DNA of 18,787 nucleotides, taken from the NCBI GenBank assembly GCA_002336035.1, contig DDED01000002.1, forward strand, positions 1 through 18,787, given 5' to 3'. Positions 13,770 through 18,787 of this stretch are shown piece after piece. The notes under the pieces were generated by a model. It had not been told where the DNA came from. It ran no database searches and saw nothing but the letters and a program-made list of their open reading frames with translations. The stretch comes from Cellvibrionales bacterium UBA1963 (GTDB lineage: Bacteria; Pseudomonadota; Gammaproteobacteria; Pseudomonadales; UBA7434). The position numbers and the translations under genes were made by a program. The number at the start of each line of letters is the position of its first letter. Positions within the stretch are counted from its first letter, which is position 1.

Positions 13770-14639
13770 GTGAGCTTTTCAAAAGAAATTAAAGTGATTG
13801 ATTTAATGTTAGGTATTCCAAGCAGCGATGATCGCTCTGAATGGTTTGAGTCGTTTCAGCATTTATTAATGGATCAAGAGAGCCAGACACAATTTAAAAT
13901 GCCGGCTCAATATATGTTTAAAGATGTCCCTGATCTTTCTAATCAAGACGACACTATTGGCTATGCGTTGGAGCAAATGGATAAACATAATATTCATCGC
14001 GCAATGCTTGGCATTGATGATGTCAGTCCAACCCATCACCAAGCGATTGAGCAACACCCGCAACGTTTTTTTTCAGCTTACGAGGCCAATGCAAATAAAG
14101 GGATGGAAGAGGTTCGAAAAATAAGGCGTTTGCACAAAAATTATGATCTTAAGGCGGTCACCGCTTTTCCGTCAGGGTTATGTCCACAGGTGCCTATTAA
14201 TGATAAAAAATGGTACCCGATTTACGCCACCTGCATAGATCTTGATATCCCTTTTTGTCCCTGCGCTGGTATTCCTGGCCCTCGCATCCCGGCCGAACCG
14301 CAAAAAGTGGAACATATCGATGAAGTGTGTTGGTTTTTTCCTGAATTAAAATTAGTTATGAAACATGGCGCCGAGCCGTGGGTTGATTTGGCCGTTAAGC
14401 TAATGATTAAGTACCCCAATCTTTATTATATGACCAGTGCGTTTGCGCCTAAACATTACCCTAAGGCGATTATTGATTATGCTAATACGCGTGGCAGTGA
14501 AAAAATTCTTTATGCAGGTTACTTTCCAATGGCTCTATCACTAGACAGGATCTTCTCCGATATGGAAAAAGTTCCGTTTAAGGCGGAGGTTTGGCCAAAA
14601 TTCTTGCATCAAAATGCAGAGCGTGTATTTAAGCTTTAG
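13770..14639 (+). CDS. Amidohydrolase-fold (Amidohydro_2-like) protein without canonical metal ligands
   Basis: This 289-residue protein has the TIM-barrel pattern of the Amidohydro_2 family: an N-terminal VIDLMLGIP strand, AMLGID (78-83), a CPCAGIPGPR block (163-172), the VMKHGAEPW strand with His199, and a C-terminal ILYAGYFPMAL (246-256) followed by WPKFLHQNAERVFKL. Where typical members have a DxHxH start, this one has Asp11-Leu-Met-Leu, and the usual Asp of the last strand (GSDYPM-like) is Tyr or Gly here. Only His199 of the usual set is apparent, so metal-dependent hydrolysis is doubtful. I recall similar VIDxMxGxP proteins next to DUF35/thiolase genes elsewhere, so this is probably a genuine subfamily. 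GTG 13770 is preceded by AGGGGAT; a TATAAT at 13736-13741 could add a promoter. Confidence 0.83.
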   Translation: MSFSKEIKVIDLMLGIPSSDDRSEWFESFQHLLMDQESQTQFKMPAQYMFKDVPDLSNQDDTIGYALEQMDKHNIHRAMLGIDDVSPTHHQAIEQHPQRFFSAYEANANKGMEEVRKIRRLHKNYDLKAVTAFPSGLCPQVPINDKKWYPIYATCIDLDIPFCPCAGIPGPRIPAEPQKVEHIDEVCWFFPELKLVMKHGAEPWVDLAVKLMIKYPNLYYMTSAFAPKHYPKAIIDYANTRGSEKILYAGYFPMALSLDRIFSDMEKVPFKAEVWPKFLHQNAERVFKL

Positions 14640-14665
14640 GTATTAACTAACGAGTAATTTAAGCC

Positions 14666-14974
14666 ATGAGTAAGTCTGATTCTAGCCAAGAAAATAAGCA
14701 GGCTATTGCCGACCATTACTGGCTTGAAAATAAAAAAATATTGCTATCGTTATTGTCGATATGGTTTATCGTGGCGCTAGTCTGTCCAGTTTTGCTAGTC
14801 GATTATTTGGATCGATTTTCACTGGGCGGTTTCAGTTTAGGCTTCTGGTTTAACCAACAGGGCGCTATTTTATTTTTTGTAGCCATTATCTTTATCTATC
14901 ACGGTTTAATGCAGCGCTTAGAGGCACAGCTACCGGCAGAGCAGATTGCCGATGACTCGCAGGCTGAAACGTAA
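14666..14974 (+). CDS. DUF4212 small subunit of Na+:solute symporter
   Basis: This 102-residue membrane protein has two hydrophobic helices (about residues 26-46 and 67-85) with the family blocks DHYWLENKKILLSLLSIWF and FWFNQQGAILFFVAIIFIYHG. It belongs to DUF4212 (TIGR03647), the putative small subunit that always accompanies VC_2705-type sodium:solute symporters, whose gene follows. The stop and the next start overlap as TAATG, indicating translational coupling and balanced synthesis. It is an inner membrane protein. The hydrophilic C-terminal tail is acidic. The ribosome site is weak (CGAG about 13 bases ahead). Confidence 0.95.
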   Translation: MSKSDSSQENKQAIADHYWLENKKILLSLLSIWFIVALVCPVLLVDYLDRFSLGGFSLGFWFNQQGAILFFVAIIFIYHGLMQRLEAQLPAEQIADDSQAET

Positions 14975-16722
14975 TGGACGCACAAAGCTTTAGTTATCTG
15001 TTTGTCGGTCTTTCTTTTGCGCTTTATATTGGTATTGCCTTTTGGACGCGTGCGAGTTCCACTAAGCAGTTTTATGTGGCCGGTGGCGGTGTGCATCCGG
15101 TATTAAATGGCATGGCTACTGGGGCTGATTGGATGAGTGCCGCTTCTTTCTTGTCCGTGGCGGGTATTGTGGCCTTTTCAGGCCGTGACGGGTCGGTTTA
15201 CTTGATCGGTTGGACCGGCGGTTATGTGTTGCTCGCCTTATTATTGGCGCCATATCTACGCAAGTTTGGCCGTTATACCGTGCCCGATTTCATAGGTGAG
15301 CGATACTATTCTAAAACGGCACGAGCGGTTGCGGTACTGTGTTTAATTTTTATTTCTTTTACGTACATTGCCGGCCAGATGCGCGGCGTTGGCATTGTAT
15401 TTTCACGGTTTTTAGAAGTCGATATTAATACCGGCGTAATTATCGGCATGGCAATTGTGTTTTTTTATGCAGTCATGGGTGGCATGAAGGGCATAACCTA
15501 CACCCAGGTCGCTCAATACTGCGTGCTGGTATTTGCCTTTATGGTACCGGCAGTCTTTTTATCGATCATGTGGACCGACAATCCTATCCCGCAGCTGGGT
15601 TTAGGCAGTCAACTAAACGATGGTTCTGGGTTAACGGTGTTGCAAAAGTTGGATCAAGTCACCGTTGATTTAGGTTTTAGTGCCTACACTGGCTCGATCA
15701 GATCAACGCTTGATACCTTCATGATCATCATGACGCTAATGATTGGCACCGCTGGCTTGCCGCATGTTATTGTTCGGTTCTTCACCGTACCGACGGTGTC
15801 TGATGCGCGGTTGTCTGCAGGTTATGCGCTCCTATTTATTGCCGTTATTTATACGACTATTCCTGCGGTGGCTGGCTTTTCACGGTTAAACTTAATCGAT
15901 AGCGTTAATGAGGCGACCTATCAGGATGCACCCGAATGGGTGAGTAAGTGGGAATCAACGGGCCTCATCGCCTGGCAAGATAAAAATGCCGATGGCCGAA
16001 TGCAATACCGCGCTGGTCACGCGTTAGTGCCTATGAAACCGCAATTCATCGAAGGTCAGGGCACCTATGGCCAGCGTTTATTAAGTAACTCTCCCAGCGA
16101 CAGTGAGAATGAAATCTACGTAGATCGTGACATCATGGTCATTGCTAACCCTGAAATCGCCGGTTTGCCGAATTGGGTGATTGGTTTGATTGCGGCAGGG
16201 GCGGTGGCTGCAGCACTGTCGACAGCGGCAGGGTTATTACTGGTTATTTCAAGTTCAATTTCACATGACCTGCTTAAAAGCACCTTTATGCCCTCCATCA
16301 CCGATAAACAAGAATTGCTCGCCGCACGCTTGGCTGCCGCCACAGCCATTGTGATTGCTGGCTGGTTTGGCATACATCCACCAGCGTTTGTTGCTCAAGT
16401 GGTCGCGTTCGCTTTTGGCATGGCGGCGGCGTCGCTTTTTCCAGCCATCGTGTTAGGTATCTTTTCTGAGCGCATCAGCAAAGAGGGAGCTGTCGCGGGC
16501 ATGTTGGTAGGTTTGGTGTTCACCGCAAGTTATATTGTTTATTTTGTGTTCATTGCCCCGCAGTTCAATAATGCGGAGTTTTGGTTGTGGGGTATTTCAA
16601 CCACAGGCATTGGCGCAATAGGTGCCTCCTTAAATATGATCACTGCTTATACAGTAAGTTGTTTATCTTCTCCCCCTCCTAGCAAAGTTGTCGAGCTTAT
16701 TGAGAAAATACGCCTGCCTTAA
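14974..16722 (+). CDS. VC_2705-type sodium:solute symporter, large subunit
   Basis: This 582-residue inner-membrane transporter of the SSS family (TIGR03648) has about 13 membrane helices. The hallmark segments are ATGADWMSAASFLSVAG (48-64), YTVPDFIGERYY (101-112), QMRGVGIVFSRF (135-146), and MIGTAGLPHVIVRFFTVP (256-273). The family is related to the acetate/pyruvate carriers ActP and MctC, but the substrate of this two-subunit type is unsettled, likely a small carboxylate. A large hydrophilic loop at about 310-390 carries a calcium-loop-like DKNADGRM motif (336-343). The gene is translationally coupled to DUF4212. Regulatory companions often seen with this pair (CBS/nucleotidyltransferase proteins) are absent here. 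It may import the substrate processed by the DUF35/thiolase/amidohydrolase genes directly upstream. Confidence 0.95.
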   Translation: MDAQSFSYLFVGLSFALYIGIAFWTRASSTKQFYVAGGGVHPVLNGMATGADWMSAASFLSVAGIVAFSGRDGSVYLIGWTGGYVLLALLLAPYLRKFGRYTVPDFIGERYYSKTARAVAVLCLIFISFTYIAGQMRGVGIVFSRFLEVDINTGVIIGMAIVFFYAVMGGMKGITYTQVAQYCVLVFAFMVPAVFLSIMWTDNPIPQLGLGSQLNDGSGLTVLQKLDQVTVDLGFSAYTGSIRSTLDTFMIIMTLMIGTAGLPHVIVRFFTVPTVSDARLSAGYALLFIAVIYTTIPAVAGFSRLNLIDSVNEATYQDAPEWVSKWESTGLIAWQDKNADGRMQYRAGHALVPMKPQFIEGQGTYGQRLLSNSPSDSENEIYVDRDIMVIANPEIAGLPNWVIGLIAAGAVAAALSTAAGLLLVISSSISHDLLKSTFMPSITDKQELLAARLAAATAIVIAGWFGIHPPAFVAQVVAFAFGMAAASLFPAIVLGIFSERISKEGAVAGMLVGLVFTASYIVYFVFIAPQFNNAEFWLWGISTTGIGAIGASLNMITAYTVSCLSSPPPSKVVELIEKIRLP

Positions 16723-16778
16723 GCTTTCTACAGCCTCATTGCATTGACTCAAAGTGTGAAGAGTTATCAAAAAGCGAA

Positions 16779-16793
16779 TGTTAACGATTATCA
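16779..16793 (+). promoter_or_regulatory. Fur-box-like operator upstream of TonB-dependent receptor
   Basis: Read on the minus strand, this 15-base site is TGATAATCGTTAACA, which agrees with the Fur 7-1-7 consensus (TGATAATnATTATCA) in all 7 positions of one half and 5 of 7 in the other. It lies about 150 bases before a FecA-like receptor gene, the expected type of Fur target. No strong promoter hexamers overlap it; TTGTGC (16795-16800), 17 bases, TACCAT is the best nearby. Confidence 0.6.
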
Positions 16794-16819
16794 ATTGTGC
16801 TTTATTTTATATTAACATA

Positions 16820-16834
16820 CCATACACAGTATGG
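16820..16834 (+). repeat. Interrupted palindrome (candidate operator or RNA hairpin)
   Basis: CCATAC, ACA, GTATGG is a perfect 6-bp inverted repeat with a 3-base centre, 109 bases before the receptor start. Its size suits a dimeric repressor site; as RNA it would be a small stem-loop. The factor is not identifiable. Confidence 0.55.
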
Positions 16835-16870
16835 AATCATTGGAACTGAGTCCCGTTAGTTTCATATGAT

Positions 16871-16907
16871 GATTACCTGAGGCTTTCCTCAGGTAATCTC
16901 CTTTTTT
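16871..16907 (+). terminator. Rho-independent terminator hairpin before the TonB receptor gene
   Basis: GATTACCTGAGG (16871-16882), loop CTTT, CCTCAGGTAATC (16887-16898) make a perfect 12-bp stem followed by TCCTTTTTT, a classical intrinsic terminator. It is 149 bases beyond the symporter stop and only 35 bases before the receptor start codon. It may simply end the symporter transcript, but the Fur-like site and palindrome lie upstream of it, so if the receptor promoter is there, the hairpin sits in the receptor leader and would act as an attenuator. Confidence 0.85.
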
Positions 16908-16942
16908 AAATTTATATCTTTTCTTTATTTAGAGGCAACATC

Positions 16943-18787
16943 ATGAAAAATAAACTACTTGCCGCAATTTCCGCGGTAGCAGTTCCACTTGTAGCGATAA
17001 ATGCAAACGCTTCAAGTGTTGAGCTTTTTGAGGAGATCACTATTTTAGGCGATAAAGATGCCGCAAATGCGGTTGCTGGTTCTGCCACCTATTTATCAGC
17101 TGAGGAATTACAAGTTTTTTCTTTTTCTGATATCCAACAAGTTTTGCGTCAGGTTCCGGGCGTTTATGTCCAGTATGAAGATGGTTATGGCTTGCGGCCA
17201 AACATCGGCATCCGTGGCGTGTCAACTGAGAGAAGTGCACGAATCGCGCTATTAGAAGATGGGGTCCCGATAGCTCCTGCGCCTTATGCTGCTTCATCCG
17301 CTTACTATTTCCCAACCACTGGACGTATGTCGGCTATTGAGGTTGTTAAAGGCCCAGCGGCTATTAGTGAAGGCCCAAATAATATTGGGGGTGCTTTGAA
17401 CTTAATCTCTACACCTATTCCAAGCAGTGCAGCAGGTAACCTTCTTCAAGAAGTCGGCGAAGATTCTACGACTCGAACTCACTTGACTTATGGTGCAACT
17501 AACGCTTCAGGTTTTGGTTACTTACTTGAGACGCATCAGATGAAATCTGACGGCTTTCAAACGGTTAATGGAACCAATGATACAACCGGCTATGACATCG
17601 AGGACTACACGTTAAAGATGTCATACGCTCCTGCAGGTTCTGCCCATAGCTTTGAGATGAAGTATCAGTATGCGCAACAAGATTCTGATCAAAGTTATTT
17701 AGGTCTTACGGATGCCGATTTCAAACAAAATCCTTATCAGCGCTATGGCGTCTCACAGCTTGATCATATGACCACGGAGCATAACCAGCTTATTTTGCGT
17801 CATGGGTATAAGTTCAGTGACACAATGAGTTTATCTACGACGGTTTATAACAATGAGCATAAGAGAAATTGGTATAAGTTAAATAATAGTATTTCTTCTA
17901 TTGGTGCCGATGTATTGGCTGGTGGTGATAGTGCGGCGGGTGCTTTAGAAGTTAAGAGTAACAATCGCGAATACTATAGCCGTGGTGTTGCACTTAAATT
18001 AGATATGCAGCGCGATATTCATGCGATCGAAATCGGATTGCGTTACCACGAGGATGAAGAAGATCGATTCCAGTATTCTGATTATTTTACTCAGATGAAT
18101 GGGGCTATGGTCTTTGACAACGCAACAGCGCCTGGTGCTAAGGGTGACCGTGTGGTCGGTGCTGAAGCTACCTCGCTTTATATCAAAGATACAATCGACT
18201 TGGGTGATTTGACGATCACAGCAGGTGTTCGCTTTGAGGACATTGATCTTGATCGAACTGATTGGTCTGACGGTGGTCCACGTAATGTTGTAAGTGGTAC
18301 TAAAGCAAATAGTATCTCTGTGACATTGCCTAGTTTGGGCGCCACTTATCAGTTGAATGATAATCTTTCATTGCTGGCAGGGGTTTATCAAGGCTTTGGT
18401 TCACCGACAGTGACAGATGGGGTTGATAATGAAGAAGCGCTTAATGTTGAAGTAGGCGGACGTTATCAGGATGGCAACACCTCAGCATCATTGATCGTTT
18501 TCTCAAGTGATTACGATAATTTAGTTGGCCAATGTACGGCTTCTATCGGTTGCTCTGGCAATATTGGCGATACCTATAATGGCGGTAAGGCATCCGTTCT
18601 AGGCGCCGAGCTTACTTTAGCGACGGTATTTTCTTTAAATGCAGCAACCACAATGCCGCTAAGTGTTAGCTATACATACACAGATGCTGAGTTTGACCAA
18701 ACGTTTGATAGTGAGTTTTTTGGTGATGTAACAAAAGGGGATTCACTCCCTTATATCCCCGAGGGCCAACTTTCGTTAACTGCTGGT
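16943..18787 (+). CDS. FecA-like TonB-dependent outer-membrane receptor (3' end beyond window)
   Basis: The first 615 codons of a TonB-dependent receptor are present and the frame is still open at the right edge. A Sec signal peptide covers about residues 1-23 (cleavage after NANA), followed by a TonB-box-like EEITILG at 30-36. The plug domain spans about 50-165, with QVLRQVPGVYVQYEDG, RPNIGIRG, ARIALLEDGVPIAPAPY and IEVVKGPAAISEGPNNIGGALNL. The barrel follows, including FVQ-type sequence GVYQGFGSP and a GCSGNIGDTYNGGKASVLGAEL segment reminiscent of FecA receptors. It would import ferric citrate-type chelates or another large solute using TonB energy. There is no FecA N-terminal signalling domain, so control via a FecI/FecR pair is unlikely. 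AGAGG lies 7 bases before the ATG. The Fur-like site and hairpin upstream suggest iron-linked control. Confidence 0.92.
   Translation, partial: MKNKLLAAISAVAVPLVAINANASSVELFEEITILGDKDAANAVAGSATYLSAEELQVFSFSDIQQVLRQVPGVYVQYEDGYGLRPNIGIRGVSTERSARIALLEDGVPIAPAPYAASSAYYFPTTGRMSAIEVVKGPAAISEGPNNIGGALNLISTPIPSSAAGNLLQEVGEDSTTRTHLTYGATNASGFGYLLETHQMKSDGFQTVNGTNDTTGYDIEDYTLKMSYAPAGSAHSFEMKYQYAQQDSDQSYLGLTDADFKQNPYQRYGVSQLDHMTTEHNQLILRHGYKFSDTMSLSTTVYNNEHKRNWYKLNNSISSIGADVLAGGDSAAGALEVKSNNREYYSRGVALKLDMQRDIHAIEIGLRYHEDEEDRFQYSDYFTQMNGAMVFDNATAPGAKGDRVVGAEATSLYIKDTIDLGDLTITAGVRFEDIDLDRTDWSDGGPRNVVSGTKANSISVTLPSLGATYQLNDNLSLLAGVYQGFGSPTVTDGVDNEEALNVEVGGRYQDGNTSASLIVFSSDYDNLVGQCTASIGCSGNIGDTYNGGKASVLGAELTLATVFSLNAATTMPLSVSYTYTDAEFDQTFDSEFFGDVTKGDSLPYIPEGQLSLTAG

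Noticed and set aside
1..18787. Mobile elements, CRISPR arrays, tRNA or rRNA genes
   Set aside because: I found no transposase or integrase genes, no terminal or regularly spaced repeats and no recognisable tRNA or rRNA sequence on reading both strands.

Overview
This window looks like chromosome from a marine, aerobic gammaproteobacterium of moderate G+C. The overall lineage is an inference from the gene repertoire and protein style (TonB-dependent receptor, lipoproteins, Na+:solute symporter pair, light-damage repair genes); I cannot place it to genus. There are no insertion sequences, RNA genes, CRISPR arrays or phage genes, and gene order reads as ordinary, well-packed chromosome.

Region 1 (1-9324) is a light/singlet-oxygen stress module. 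On the minus strand sit an ECF11-type sigma factor and the N-terminal part of its ChrR zinc anti-sigma factor, cut by the left edge. Divergent from them runs a tightly packed plus-strand operon: NTF2/SnoaL-like protein, short-chain dehydrogenase, FAD-dependent amine-oxidase-like protein, DUF1365 protein, a cyclopropane-synthase-family lipid methyltransferase, DUF2878 membrane protein, deoxyribodipyrimidine photolyase, uracil-DNA glycosylase and a MaoC-type hydratase. Both sides of the divergent gap carry the same promoter layout, TGATCC, exactly 18 bases, then TAAAAT (sigma side) or TAATAT (operon side). This matches the recognition element of the Rhodobacter RpoE-ChrR system as I recall it. 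The picture is a sigma factor that activates itself and a lipid-modifying plus DNA-repair operon when singlet oxygen releases it from ChrR. The lipid genes resemble those known from methyl-branched and furan fatty acid formation, and the CFA-like enzyme lacks two bicarbonate-site residues of true cyclopropane synthases.

Region 2 (9325-12048) holds a DUF1214 lipoprotein gene and, converging on it with overlapping stop codons, a stand-alone lipoyl synthase gene. A TGATCC / TAATAT pair, with a 19-base rather than 18-base spacer, lies upstream of lipA and may tie it to the same regulon.

Region 3 (12049-16722) is a plus-strand catabolic-looking cluster: DUF35 zinc-ribbon/OB-fold acyl-CoA-binding protein, a thiolase-fold 'lipid-transfer' partner with a non-standard active site, an amidohydrolase-fold protein lacking the usual metal ligands, then a two-gene Na+:solute symporter (DUF4212 small subunit plus VC_2705-type large subunit, overlapping by one base). 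Region 4 (16723-18787) is a FecA-like TonB-dependent receptor, cut by the right edge. Its leader carries a Fur-box-like site, a 15-bp interrupted palindrome and a 12-bp perfect terminator hairpin placed just before the gene, which suggests layered control. Regions 3 and 4 could together import and degrade a carbon source, but the substrate cannot be read from sequence.
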